Assembly: GCF_001039355.2 (NCBI RefSeq)
Contig: NW_019776013.1
Span: 186,650 to 250,649 of the forward strand
Source: Lingula anatina
Taxonomy: Eukaryota > Brachiopoda > Lingulata > Lingulida > Lingulidae
Direction: 5' to 3'
Length of the DNA: 64,000 nt
The notes under the pieces were generated by a model, which was given only the letters and a program-made list of their open reading frames with translations, was not told the DNA's origin and searched no databases. Below, piece by piece: positions 21,200-33,484 of the stretch. The number at the start of each line of letters is the position of its first letter. The first letter of the stretch is position 1. A program made the position numbers and the translations under genes.

Positions 21200-23426
21200 T
21201 TAATCCCAAGCATATTTAGAAGTTACTGTGTTAAAAGTGTTAGAAATGGGGAGTGCTGAATACTGCACATCCAATGGAGGGTAGAAGAAACAGGGACAGA
21301 GAGTACCCGCCCATCTCTTAGGGCTCATTCCAATTGGAACTGTCGTTCTAATTAGATCGATCCAACTCGCTAAATGCAATCAGATAAACAGATGAATACA
21401 ACATCCTCAATCCGCCTTTAAAAGCATGCCTAAACTGCCGTGCTATACAAAAAAATTTATTAAATATATATTTTTCAGCTATAAAGAAAAATAGTTGTTC
21501 ATCTGCAAAACGGTGTTTGAACCATCTCACAGGCAGAAAGCAGTTAAAAGGATAGTGTGAAGAAGATTAAAAAGCATTTCTAGAAAAATGTGAATGAGCA
21601 CTCCAATTGTGTGATCACACAAAAACCCTTTGTAATTTTAAGAATTATAGTCCTTATGTTCCTTATGCTAGAAAAAAATCAGAAAACCCAGCTGATTTCA
21701 TTCCGACTGAATTTACATAGATTATCTTCTTATCATATATCCCAGGGGTAAATATGGGGCACTTTATAAGTTTTGAATGTTTATTTTGTGAAACAAGAAC
21801 TAAATTCTACCGCTGTAATTTTTCGTGACAATTTCTGTTCAGTATCGCTCCCTTCCAAAGTGAGATAAACGCAGATAAAAAAGGCAGTGCTGTAGTTTTC
21901 AGCTGCTACAAAGGATCATATCTGCGTAATTGGTACGTTCGCGCTGGGAAAAGATATGAATAACCAACGCAATTTCATTCACGCTATCTGAAATTTGAAA
22001 TGACAGTATAGTGTAAATCCATTTATCAGATTAATTTACAGCACTAATAATGCTCTTTACCATAACAGTTTGGCTTGTAGTACTTTTGGAAATATGTAAA
22101 AATTGTTTTGATATTTCATGTGTCAAAATGCAGTCGACCTGATAATCCGATACAATTTTTTTAAATTGTTCTTTGAAAAAATACGGTAAATTGCTTATAA
22201 CTCATCACTTTTAATTTCGAATTATCGTGTCTCGAATAAATCCTGGGAAACAACTGATATTAATATGAATCAATTATAACGTGAACAAATTTCCCGGTCC
22301 CATAGCGTTCGAGTTATGAGGAGTCTACTCTATATATACATGTATATTCAACAAACCATACTTTACCTTACAGGTTATTACAGCAAACGGGGCTCCAATT
22401 GTTGCTTTTGACCGCATGGCAACCAATGGCGTCATTCATGTTATAGACAAAGTCATGATGCCCATTGGAACCGGAGACGTCTTTGAGGTGGTTGCCAATG
22501 ACTTCAACTTTTCCACCTTGGTGTCGGCTTTGTCCAGGACAAATCTAGTATTTGCTCTTAAAGGTATGCATGCGTGCGTGCATGTGTTATATATTCCTTT
22601 AATAACGTACTTAAGTTGGAGTAATCTTTGCAAATTAGCAAAATAATTATAATAATAAATTAATTAATAAAATAAAATAGAAATAAAATAAAAATAAAAA
22701 TAAGTTAAATAAAAATAAATAAATAATCCCCTTTAAAGGAGTTTTTCTCCGTGCTACTTTTGAAAATTCAATGACATTTTCTTTCAAGTTAATGCTTTTT
22801 ATCTTTCGTGAATGTCGTCGGACTTATTTTCAGAGTGTACAAATAGTCCAAATCATATAATTCCTTGAATATATCCTCCATTTCCCCGTAGAACCGGGTC
22901 CATTTACGTTGTTCGCACCAACAAACGACGCTTTCAACAACCTCCCCCCGGGCCTGCTGAATGCACTCATGTCCGACATGAACGCGCTGACGGAGGTTCT
23001 GAAGTACCATGTGGTATCAGGCACCGGATACAGTGCAGGGTTTTCGAATGGGCAAATGGTCGACACGATGGTACCAGGAAAAGCTTCTAGGGTCACCATA
23101 TATGGTCCCAATGGTGAGTAAGCTAAGTTGTGCGAATAATTAGCATATATTTAAAAGATATGTGTTCATTTAAGCAGAATTGGGAATGACTGAAATACGA
23201 TATCTTATTGTTGGCTATAACTCGGATATAGGGGCAAGCAGTCAGCAACCGTAATCCCTTTCAATTGAACATTCTAAAGGTCTGTTCTACGAAAATGTTT
23301 GAAGTCAAAACTGTTAATAGCCGACACATCTAATACATATGTTATCATATGTTCTAAATTCTGTCAAATTATGCCACAATTACATGTATAACATGATAGT
23401 TTTTGCAATTTCATAACCCTTCCATT

Positions 23427-23486
<60 letters not shown>

Positions 23487-26400
23487 ATAGCTGTATTAAT
23501 GTGCCAACCCACTTGCGGCACTAATTAACTGGGCATTATTTGTAGCGGCGAAATCGAGTGTTTTCAGATGGTAATTTCAACTTTGAAAAGATCATGCTTT
23601 TTTGAGTTGCGCAGATATGCTTGGCCGTTTGCATACAGGTTCCTTTCTGTCACAATTGAATGAAATAGCTTGGGTTGTAAAGTGAAATATTGGCGGAATT
23701 ACAAAACAACATTTACCATAGGATTAAAGGTTATTTCTCGTGGCCTATCTGTAACGTGACAGAGAGTCTCCCATGACATAGAGTCCGCTTCCCATTCATT
23801 TGTACAAGTAAGCCTCAACCAAGATTTTGGCCCACTTAGGTCAGGCTAACCCTAACCATTATAACTATATGGAGGGCGGACTTTCTGTTACACGGACCCT
23901 CAGTTTTGCTACACCGGCCAACTGGGTCAAGTAGTTGTCATGACGTCTCGTGCTATCACCTTATAAAGCTTCCTGGTTAACAGTATCCACTTATCTCTTC
24001 ATCACACGGTGTGCAGTAATTCTTCAGATCCATTTCGCGATAGCCCAAAAAGCACTAGCGCCAACGCAAAGCGGATACAAAAGCAAATTTAACTAAGGAG
24101 AGTTAAAAAACAATTTATTTAGTAAATTTGTTATTATCAGAACGTAAATAAGTGACCATATTGTACATGTCGATCCACCACCTATGGACCTTGATCGCCT
24201 ATCATTTATCTTAAGACCGTGAATATTTTTAATAGGAGGGAATATTTATTACATAGGTTTCAAATCTAAAAATTATATACATAAAAGAACCCGGTGTGAC
24301 GAAAAAGAGGGTCGGTTCATCCTCCATTAAATTCATACCGGTTGGGGTAAGCACGACGGTGACGTAAATAGGTGAAAATCTAGGGCGGCTCTCACCTGTG
24401 CAAAGCTATGTGAACCCGACTCTCTGTCGAGGAGGGACTCTCTGATACGTGACACCGGGGTACAGTCAAGTGTGATATGGTGCCAGGAATGGCAGTCCTA
24501 GTTTAGAAGTCCGGGTCCCATATGATGAGTATTGATTCGGTTTAGTCGTAGTATTGGCGTGAGTATATCACTATATGGGACATATGTCACCTGTAAAAAC
24601 TAATGGGGAACGGGCTACGGTTTCTAGCGGACTACCATTCCCGTCACAAAACCTCGCGTTATGGCTCCAGCTGATTGTGCTGAATTTGCCCTCCTAACGC
24701 ATTTAACTTTTGGTTGAGTTCCTTTTGTAACCAGGCTTTATTTCTAACCCCGGATGCTAACATGAGATACTAGCGCTATTTTTCTATTGACGGTATTGGG
24801 GAAAGATTATTTTTATTCAAAATCTATTAAATCCTTTCCCACGTGATACTAATGGTACTATTATTAATTTCAATTTTTTTTTATAAAAGACCTTTTTGTA
24901 TGCAACACTATTTGGTATTTTTTCATATCGAGATAATGATATATGAAGCGTAAGAGCCATGTTGTGAGAAATACACTATTATCACACCCTGGACCTTTTT
25001 CTGTTTCTTCATATTTCAGATTCAGATCAAATTGGAAGGTCTGGGATGTAGATTCACGTTTAAATAAAATTTTTAAGCAGTCATTCCACCTGTGTGTGAG
25101 TATGTGTGAATCTGCGCGTTCGTGAATTTGCGCGTGTGTGCTTGTCTTTGTGGGCACACTTGTGTGAGTGCAAAAATGTGGTTTTTGTAAGATTTTTTTT
25201 TCTTTAAATTTTATTCGACATCGATTCATACCGTTATTCGTACAGGGAACTTTCCTCTCCATTACAGGGCCTGTGAGAATCAATGGTGCCCGGGTCCTCA
25301 AAATAGACATCCCAGCCAGCAATGGTGTCGTGCACGTTATCGACACGGTGCTGGTCCCCCCGCGCCTTGTAATAGAGGGACACAACCACGACGACGGCAA
25401 CACGATGCTACGGGCGCCACCTGGCGTCATTGTCTAAAGCCCACGCCTGCGCGATACTGCGCGGTTACACACAGTGAATTAAACCATCATTGAACCAGAA
25501 ATGCACGTTATAAATTAATGACGATTTGATCTGAATAGTTGTTGCATTAGTGCGCAGTTAGGAATTATTGAAGAAAAGTTGATATTGTCCTAATTGCATC
25601 AACTTTTTTGGTGAAATTCTGCCAACATTATATGTCATCTGGTTAACCTTGTGTTTATAAACTGTGTGAAGACGCGTTGATAGTGAACAGTCGTTTTTAT
25701 TTCTTTTTAGGACAGATATGCAGTCAGACAGCCCAGCTAACATGCGTAGATTTTTTTCTATTTAACATAACACTACATATACTTTCTTTTTTAATTGTAG
25801 GTATTGTTTCTCTGTGTTGTAATGCAGACTATGTATTCCTGAAGAATTAGATTACGTTTCGTGCTTTTGAAACCTTTTTAACCACTTAACGCTTTAGGAG
25901 CTCACTAACCAACAACATGTGTATAACACTGGTACAGGTCGGCAGTTCGTCTTTGTCTACATATACTAAGTAACACTGTTGCATACATGCATCTTACCTA
26001 ACAAAAATGTTTTAGACATGTGTTTTATCCGATAGGAACATGTTGACTCAGATGATGCAGGATACTAGCAGTCGTGTATACGGCATAACGTCATCCGGGC
26101 TCTTGAAGCAGTTTGCTTTGAACAAAAACTAATCACTACATCTTTTCAAGATATTTCATCCCAACGAGAAAGAAATTGAGAAAAAAGAGCAAAGGAATGA
26201 AAAAGAGAAAAACTTGATACGCAGGATCTCTCTTTAATATCTATCCATGTACGAATATACTTCTTAAGCTGAAAATAAATGCCAAACCACCATTTCCTAA
26301 TCGTCTGCTATATCCTAGACGCCGAGCAACATCCACTAAGTGCTAATTTTTTGATAATATTTAGTTGTCTTATAGATGGCATGTACTTAGTCTATTTGAC

Positions 26401-26601
26401 TAATCTAATGTGTGGCGTTTTCGTTTCTCCGCCGTTCCAGGCCCATATCTGATCAACAACGTTCCGATCACAGAGGAGGATCAGCACGCTAAAAATGGCG
26501 TCGTGCACACCATAGAACAGGTGATGATCCCGCCAAATTTGTACCTAAACCCAAACCCAGACCCCATACAACAGTTGCTCAACATGGTACCCAGTAAGTG
26601 A
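19455..26601 (+). CDS. secreted Tyr/Gln-rich repeat protein with OCRE-like motif and two FAS1 domains
   Basis: Exons: 19455-20517, 20939-21153, 22374-22563, 22892-23113, then either 25268-25437 (619 residues) or 26441-26601 (616 residues). All have GT-AG borders and phases 1, 0, 1, 1. The signal peptide is residues 1-26 (LTILVSLIFGSHVLSATAQ). Residues about 27-135 are QYGT/QYATPNQYG repeats. An OCRE-like stretch follows (LQYNSQTGLYLDPQTGIYY), then about ten 11-residue units TGQYNPQYTTP encoded by 33-bp DNA repeats (20040-20390). FAS1 domain 1 runs from DPLTLFIPTDAAFNRLP to NGVIHVIDKVMMP. FAS1 domain 2 starts GPFTLFAPTNDAFNNLP, and its last part comes from one of the two alternative 3' exons. 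Exon lengths 215 and 190 equal those of the FAS1 gene at 4708. The gene thus fuses the two architectures of the cluster. An adhesive or matrix role is inferred. Confidence 0.85.
20040..20390 (+). repeat. 33-bp coding tandem repeat
   Basis: About ten units of ACAGGACAATATAACCCACA plus a short variable tail (ATATACCACACCG type) encode TGQYNPQYTTP variants. The high DNA identity suggests recent expansion or ongoing homogenisation. Confidence 0.9.
21166..21196. repeat. (CA)n microsatellite
   Basis: An uninterrupted CA run immediately inside the intron after the first FAS1 exon, about 12 bp from the donor site. Confidence 0.95.
23431..23480. repeat. (AT)n microsatellite
   Basis: About 25 uninterrupted AT units in the long intron between the second FAS1 domain's first exon and its 3' exons. 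Confidence 0.95.
23751..24453. mobile_element. possible inverted-repeat DNA element, about 700 bp
   Basis: The left end GTAACGTGACAGAGAGTCTC is matched in inverse by GGGACTCTCTGATACGTGAC at 24434-24453, with three or four mismatches. A related sequence (GACTTTCTGTTACACGGACC) lies inside at about 23880. There is no coding capacity and no clear target duplication, so confidence is low. Confidence 0.35.
24480..24647 (-). mobile_element. 168-bp MITE, copy 1
   Basis: The terminal inverted repeats are about 19 bp (GTGCCAGGAATGGCAGTCC on one end, GTGACGGGAATGGTAGTCC on the other). It is homologous, in opposite orientation, along its length to 40570-40733, and in part to 45366-45455. Confidence 0.75.
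25268..25437 (+). other. alternative 3' coding exon a of the repeat/FAS1 gene
   Basis: The acceptor is CCATTACAG. In phase 1 it reads GPVRINGARVLKIDIPASNG followed by VVHVIDTVLVPP, the end of a FAS1 domain, then a short tail with His/Asp and a TAA. It completes FAS1 domain 2. Confidence 0.8.
26441..26601 (+). other. alternative 3' coding exon b of the repeat/FAS1 gene
   Basis: The acceptor is CGCCGTTCCAG, with the same phase as exon a. It reads GPYLINNVPITEEDQHAKNG followed by VVHTIEQVMIPP, homologous to exon a. It can end at TGA (26599-26601). It also contains a perfect donor GTAAGT (26594-26599) that would join in phase to a candidate exon at 27597-27679 (acceptor TTTACGCAG, about 27 codons, TAA). 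Confidence 0.75.
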
Positions 26602-27852
26602 AGCAGGACTGAAAAAGGACGCATATTACTTGTAAGAGCTGGGTTTTAAGATCGAAATCCATTTATTAATTTATTTACTTACTTTTGAAAGCATCATCCT
26701 TTCGAAACTATGTCAAGTAAATCATGACTGGTAGATTAGAGGCAAATATGTCACAAACTTTGTTTTAACCATAGAAATAACATAGGCGTGTGTTCACTCA
26801 TATGTTTAATGGCTAACAGCACCTATTTTAACGTATCTTTCAAATGAGGTGTTAGATTTTCTTTTTCATGTGTCTTAGCGATATATCAAATTGTTTGTTA
26901 TATGCACATTTGCGTTTGAAATAAAATACTTTGTTTAGTTGATAATTAGTTGTTTTAATCATTATGAATTCCAAAAACAACTTTAGTAAAAGAAAGCAGT
27001 ATGCCATACGTGCATCTTTCTTTTTCTGTATTCAACATGTTAAACAATGACAAAAACATTGAACATTCACGTTGATACAAAACAGATGAATTCAAGTATT
27101 TAATTGACATCAAGCAAAACAATTTACCAGCCAATTACTTGTGGATAGTATTGTTTATTACGTATTTGTATAATTATTACAAGTAGAGGAGTGAGTGCAC
27201 ATGGTTTTCACAATGTTGTTTTTTTTCTATTCCGTCAACATTAAGAAAATATCCATTCATATCCCACGCTCTAATTGGCACTCGCAACGTAATAAGAAGT
27301 GGATTAACAGTCAATCAACCATGCCCATTCAAATTTAACTGAGCCTCTAATTGCATTGCTTTTGCACATAGCTGCCATTGTACAATTCGTTATCTATGGG
27401 GAAGGGCGGAAAGAGGGGAAAAATGTGAATCATATCAAAACAGAGGGTTATCTACATAGTAAACAGGGCATCAAACATGATCCAATATCCCCGTTACCGA
27501 ATTAATTCAGTGGCACATAAGGCTCAATTTCGCTTGACAGTTTAATCCTCCTTGGTGTTGGTAAGATTTAAGCTCATCTGTGTTTCATTTACGCAGAGAA
27601 AGTCTATCCAGGATCGAAAGACATCATCAAGAAAACAGCTTATTGGTGGTTAAATTTGAGAAATCACTGTAGCAGGTAATAAACTCATCAACTTCCTATC
27701 GAAATTGACCTCCACGAACATTGTGAAAAACACAGCATATTGAGTGCGCTTTGATATACTGTCCCCTCTCAAAGATCTAAAAATGCATAAAGCCGTCTTT
27801 ATTTTTCGCTCACAATTTCTTGCGGCATATATAAATGTACAAATCGTGACTT
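26602..27852. other. mostly gene-free stretch with a candidate small exon
   Basis: Apart from the possible terminal exon at 27597-27679 (+), which would end KKTAYWWLNLRNHCSR, nothing supportable is visible. Confidence 0.4.
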
Positions 27853-30800
27853 TTAAGAGGTTTCGTTTGAGTCCCTTTCTCTTCTGGCGCAGAAAGCCGG
27901 CATGTACTCCAACCCCTTCTCGTCGGTTCTGGGGGTAGATAGATGGTCATACAAGTGCATTGGACAGAAAGTACCAGTGGGGCAACTGCACATGTACTGC
28001 ACTGTCAAAGTGTCGTCTGCTTTTGTATAGACACGCGCGCACTCGCTGGCCGGGGCGCGATGACATGAAGACTGAAATAAAAAAGCAAATGTATTTTCAT
28101 TGGTTGGTCTGTTGCTTTGACATCAAGCGCTGATGCAAACTGCAATAGTTTTCAAAACACGTCTACGATCTTAATCGTTTTCATAATAAATGCCAATTGG
28201 TGCTTTTATCATTTTATCATCAAAAAAGTGCTACTGTGCCATCCTGTACTAGAGGCCTTTAACAGTGTAAAATGGACGCATTTTATTGCTAATTTTTTTC
28301 TAAATTGTCCGACAGAAATTAATAATGAAGATAAACATAAATTTTACAAAGTTACACGGAAAAAATTAACTGCCACAAAATGAGTCATAAACCAAAGGAA
28401 GGCTTTCGTTTCCTTGAGAAAAGGACGTATAATTGATAAACTTTATCTTGGTAATTAAAGGGAAAATGTTGAAATTTCCAGAAAAGTAAAATTGGGTTTT
28501 ACGTGTATAAAAGTTCCCCAAAGGTTCGTGCCAACTACATTCCGTGACTCAATGTGCAATGACCCGTTTCACAAAAAAATGCTGTGTTGTAAGAGCGTTT
28601 CGAATCTTCTCTTATTGCAGTTGGTGGTTGTGTGATTCAGATTCTCTGCCCAGAGATGCTTGCAATAAACGCCAAGAACAAATTCAATAACCCTTTATTT
28701 TGATAGTCCCTAATTGATTTACTCAACCCACTCTAGTGTATATTTTTGTAATGTAAACCTAATGGGGTTGTAAAAACTTTGCAGGAAATCTCTATTGATT
28801 AAATCACTCGACGGTAGCAACATCAAAACGCCTTCAACAGCCACTTTTGCAATGAAGAAATGCCGTAGCTAGTCAATCTGTTGAGAGATATAGTTTGAAA
28901 TGAACATTGCCTTCCCATTTAAAGCAAAAAGGCATTAAAAGTACGTAATATCAACACAATTTCGCCGAAATTAAGTTAAAGTTTGCTCCACCTTTTCTCC
29001 GTAAAATATTGGAACACATTAACAGTGATAAACAGTTGATAGTTGTGACGTACTTCAGTTCTTCGTAGACTTAATTTTGTTTTCGTGTTATGACATAAAT
29101 CCTTTAAAAGGAACACTAAAACGTTTCTACTTGTAAATATTTATGGAGAATTGGGAGGAACGCGAAAAATATCGCTTCGCTTTTAAATGTTGGTCGTCGT
29201 TTGTTCCATAACTGCATTGCAATGCATATTAAGGTCTAACCCTGTTAGGGTAATATTGTCGGCAAAATATCAATTATCAGTTATCAGCTTACTGAGTGTG
29301 CTGTCTGATGGCGAACTACATTTTCATTTTTAGTAAACGTCTAAACGCTCGCGTGGATGAAAACATGACAATTTGAAGGTTTTATGTGTAATTGACAACT
29401 GCCAGAAATATATCTTGATGTGTGTTCTGGATCAAACGTTATGGGCTTACTGGTAAATTACACTTCTCGCTTTGGGGGACCTTGTTTCCCGGAGCACATC
29501 CAGTATATTTTGGCCCCAGTAATGTAGAACATCTGACAAAACGCCAAGGGCTGGAGTTCGGTCAAGGTTCCTCTCTAAAAAAGCTGCCAATTGGGTTAAC
29601 AAAAAACATCCACAACACCTGAATAGACGATTGGCACGTTGTGACCGACATTTCACGCAAGTTTTCACCGATTGAGCAAACGAGTTCTGTTTTACAAGGA
29701 ATCCTCACTGTAATAAAATTGTTAGTATTACATGTTTTTATTAAATAACCGTGCTTGATTTTAGAAAAATTGTAAGCAAATTAACACTAGGTTTCTTTGC
29801 ACGGAATATGTATGTTCTATTTCCTAAGGCGGCGATTTTTTTAAGAATCACAATATTGTCTTATACTCTAATTAATTAATAATTTAAGCACAAACACGCC
29901 TGACAAAACGTGCTGAAATATTTACTTATGCCCCTCCAAAAATAATATCAAGTTTATTTAAAAAGATGGGAGGAAAGAAGGTAAGATATAGTCAAAGTAA
30001 GATGCCGACAATTGCCATATGTTTGACTCGTAAAAAAATGACACTTACAATTATTTTTCCAATACAGATATCAGACAACCTGAAATAAAGGAAATTTGTT
30101 CCAGACAGGTAAACTTAATGAGACGCAGGTAATGTGTAGATTTTACGGTGCAGCACGGTTGCCAAGACCCAAAATGTGGCTGAATACGACCTTGACCTCT
30201 GTTTGTCTCTAGGGTACCGTTTAGCCATCCCAATCTCGCTTATCTATTAAACACTCTTCCATTTTAAACTAGTAATCGTGTACAGTTCCAGTGCCTTTGT
30301 GTTTACTCAGCTTGGTATTAACTTAAAAAAAGAAAGAAAAGCGATTATAAGATAAAAAGTGCATTCTGTACAGCTCGGTTACCAGGACCCCACATGTGCT
30401 TTCATGTGACCTTGACCCCGCTTTAATGTAAATGAGCAAGCTTACAAAAAGTGGTCTAGACAATAAAGACAGCATGGGTTCCTTATGAAACCCAGATGTT
30501 TTTACTCCAACGCACTTGCATTTTCGCGTGTGTTTTTCTTCAGGGGCAAGACGATCTAATTAGACTAATATGTCTACGACATTCAGTGTAGATAACTTAC
30601 CAAATTAATTTGAGACAGAAATTTCTGCTCGCAGGTTCGAAAATGGAATGCTTTTGTTTTTCAAAAGGATGCACTAAAGGTACATTGAAAAACTGAAACT
30701 GATTAAGTGTTGGTTGGCAGTGTTCATAAGATTTGATGAATTTTTCTATTTCACAGCCAAAATATAGCAATTTATGCCTGAGATGCTGCAGATGGTAAAT

Positions 30801-31278
30801 TGGCATTCTAGTATAAATGTGACCGTTGCATTTCATCAATTTTTTTATTTTTCTACTTCAGAAAAAAAATGTGATTTTTGTGTTCAGACAGATGACGAAT
30901 TTCTTTTAGGAATTGCATAATATGTTTAGATCAGATGCAATGAAGGCCTAACCAGTCAAGGTTAGGCCAACATAACATGTACACATTTCCAGGAGCTATT
31001 AGCATTACCTTCAGCTGTCAGTCAGCTGTTCTATTATGTAATAGTTCCATAAACACGCTAATGACCATGGAAATCACTAATCATTTGCAAAGTAGAAACG
31101 TTTTTGTCTAATTTTGACCGTTCGCCGATTTCAACCGGATGACACCGCTCTCGCGTTTTTAGGTGTGCAAGGGACCAAACTATGTTGTTGAGAAGAATAT
31201 GGTATTTTGAATGTAACCGAATATTGGGAAAGTCACACAAATCATTTAAAATGTTTCATCAATGCACCACTCTCTCTT

Positions 31279-31312
<34 letters not shown>

Positions 31313-31461
31313 TTGTCTGTGTGTGTGTGCTTGCATCTGCAGAAAGGCAATTGAATACACACACAGAAACAAAAATATGTTGTTGAGAAGAATATGGTAT
31401 TATGAATGTTATCGAATATTGGGAACGTCACGCAAATGCATTTTAAATGTTTCATCGATGC

Positions 31462-31498
<37 letters not shown>

Positions 31499-31606
31499 TC
31501 TATGTGTGTGTGCTTGTATCCGCAAAAAAGGCACTTACACACACATATCAACGCACACGCGCTATTGCAACTCAAACACTCACACAAACGCCAACAAACG
31601 CTATCG

Positions 31607-31646
<40 letters not shown>

Positions 31647-33484
31647 TTAATACGTGTACCTGTGCGCATGTCAGACCCTGGTACATACTGTCGCCTTTCC
31701 TTGCTACATATTTCTGTAAGAGGATCTGATCTGGGTCCTGGCAGTGGCAGTGAACGGCCAATACGCCCCCGGCAAACAGGCTTGCCCCCTCTACTTCCAC
31801 CGCCGTCTCATCACCCTTACACTCACGACGACCTTTCTTTAGGGAACAGTAAGAATTTTGCGCGACAAATTTTTGGTCTGAAATAATATTTTGAAACATT
31901 TAGTAACGTGTTATTTTTGTGCCCAAGTGACATTTGTATATATCGATTTTGGAAAATTGTGAAAGCCTTCGTTAACAGTGAGGCAAAATTATACATGTTT
32001 CCGTAAAAAGATATATTACTTACTAAGAAAAGATGTAGGCACTAAAAAATTCGTGTTTGCAAGGTCAAAATTGCATTGCATTTTTCAGGTTTTAGTCTGT
32101 TATTCTTGTTAATGTGTAACATGTATTTATAAAAAAAAAATGGAGTTCGACATTTCGTTTACGAGAAGGACCTATTTTTAATAATACTGATAGAGAGATA
32201 GTTCTTGCTCTTCAACCTTTGAACATCTTTGCGTCTATTTTTACATCAATGTTTTGATTTCGTTTGCTAAGTATTTAGACTACGTGTACACAGTTAGTGC
32301 GTGCATTTCAGTGCATGACTCACCGTTATCCAACTTCACATACCAGGAGAGCTGGCGATGTTGGGCTTTGGGCTCCCCGGGCGTTGGGCAACCTCGCCAA
32401 CACGGGCAGAAGTTGCCTTGGGGCTTCAGGAATGGGATCTCTTGGAGAGAATCGTCACGCATGCGCAATGCTACGCTTGAGTCGCATGGTCCTCGGCATT
32501 GCTGCAATATGCGATCATATAAATTATAATTACTATGATCATGGATCATAATTATGTGAAAATGCAGAGGCAAAGTATACAGTATACATAAAAACTTATG
32601 TTTCAAGTTAAAAATAAAAGATTTGTAAAACAAGAAACAATTAGCATTGGTTAGTTTTCTGAACAGTCAGTTTTACAAAGTATTCTTGCGCCATTATTTG
32701 CTATGATGATAATTTTTTCCTTAAATTTTCTCTCTCAAGCCCCCCTCCCCTCCTTGCCGTATTAAAATTATTTTTGTAAATGAATAGTAGTGTGTGAATT
32801 ATTTCATTTTTTTTCACCATATTTGTAATGCATATACAGTTTTATCTTTTTAAATCATCATATGATATTAACAGAGTTAAAAGACAAGACAAAACAAGTT
32901 TCTCTTTTATTAATCTAGCTATTCATTCCTCTATTTATTTGTCGTTGAAGTTTTATTCATGTAAATGTGCCCTTCATCAATTTATTTCTGTGCAGTAATT
33001 TCCTTCGATTCAGCATAACAGTCGGTACTACACGTTCTTGGTACCCAAGAATAAAACTAACGAATAAAAAAGTTAACCGTTTTGTGAATTACAGTTAAGG
33101 ATTATGAACGGGGTTTGGGGGGGTTATCAGGGGGAGCAGTTTCCGTTCGACTTTATTTCCAAATTTGCTAACATCAAACCTGTCATCATTGACAATTGCC
33201 AGATGTGGCGATACCCTCGCACTCCCTGCGTCCCCCACGCGGACACACACACACACACACACACGATCATAAAAAACGCGCCTCTTTACTAGCTTATTAT
33301 CTCAGATTTAGAAATAACAAACAACCTGTAAATTCAAGAAAGAAAAGAATGACAACCCCAGTAAAAGCAACAGCCTTACCGCAGATCCCAAGTGGGGTTT
33401 TCTTCTGAGCGCCTGTGATTCTTTCGTCAACAGAAACAATGCCAGAAAGGCTATGAGAAGTCCACAGCAACTTATACGAGACAT
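27853..33484 (-). CDS. secreted cysteine-rich protein, four exons
   Basis: Minus-strand exons: 33380-33484, 32324-32501, 31660-31832 and 27853-28071. Splice sites are GT-AG with donors GTAAGG, GTGAGT and GTACAC; the phases are 0, 1, 0, giving 224 residues. The third acceptor (AAAGAAAG) has a weak pyrimidine tract but is the one that keeps the frame. Residues 1-26 are a signal peptide (ISCCGLLIAFLALFLL core). The mature part has about 14 cysteines in patterns such as CxCx3C (exon 2), CxC (exon 3) and CSCPTGTFC (exon 4), typical of small disulfide-rich secreted proteins. The C-terminus is charged and ends at TAA 27853-27855. The spacing is loosely reminiscent of Argos/giant-lens and the arthropod scoloptoxin-11-like group, but I cannot assign a family and make no claim of toxicity. 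A duplicated first exon lies 3 kb upstream (36385-36489). Confidence 0.75.
28072..31659. other. intron 3 of the cysteine-rich gene (repeat-bearing)
   Basis: A 3.6-kb intron without supported exons on either strand. It includes a pair of related segments around 30145-30205 and 30355-30425, each with TGACCTTGACC, and the 195-bp tandem duplication at 31182-31570. Confidence 0.5.
31182..31570. repeat. 195-bp tandem duplication containing (CT)n and (TG)n
   Basis: Two units begin ATGTTGTTGAGAAGAATATG, at 31182 and 31377. Each continues through a CGAATATTGGGAA segment, a CT run, a TGTG run and a CGCA/CTGCA-AAAGG tail. A CGCG/CA microsatellite follows at 31605-31643. Confidence 0.85.

Noticed and set aside
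31246-31899. Open frame of over 200 codons (minus) through CT/TG microsatellites
   Set aside because: Only 31660-31832 is a spliced exon; the rest translates simple repeats such as RERERE and VCVCVC.
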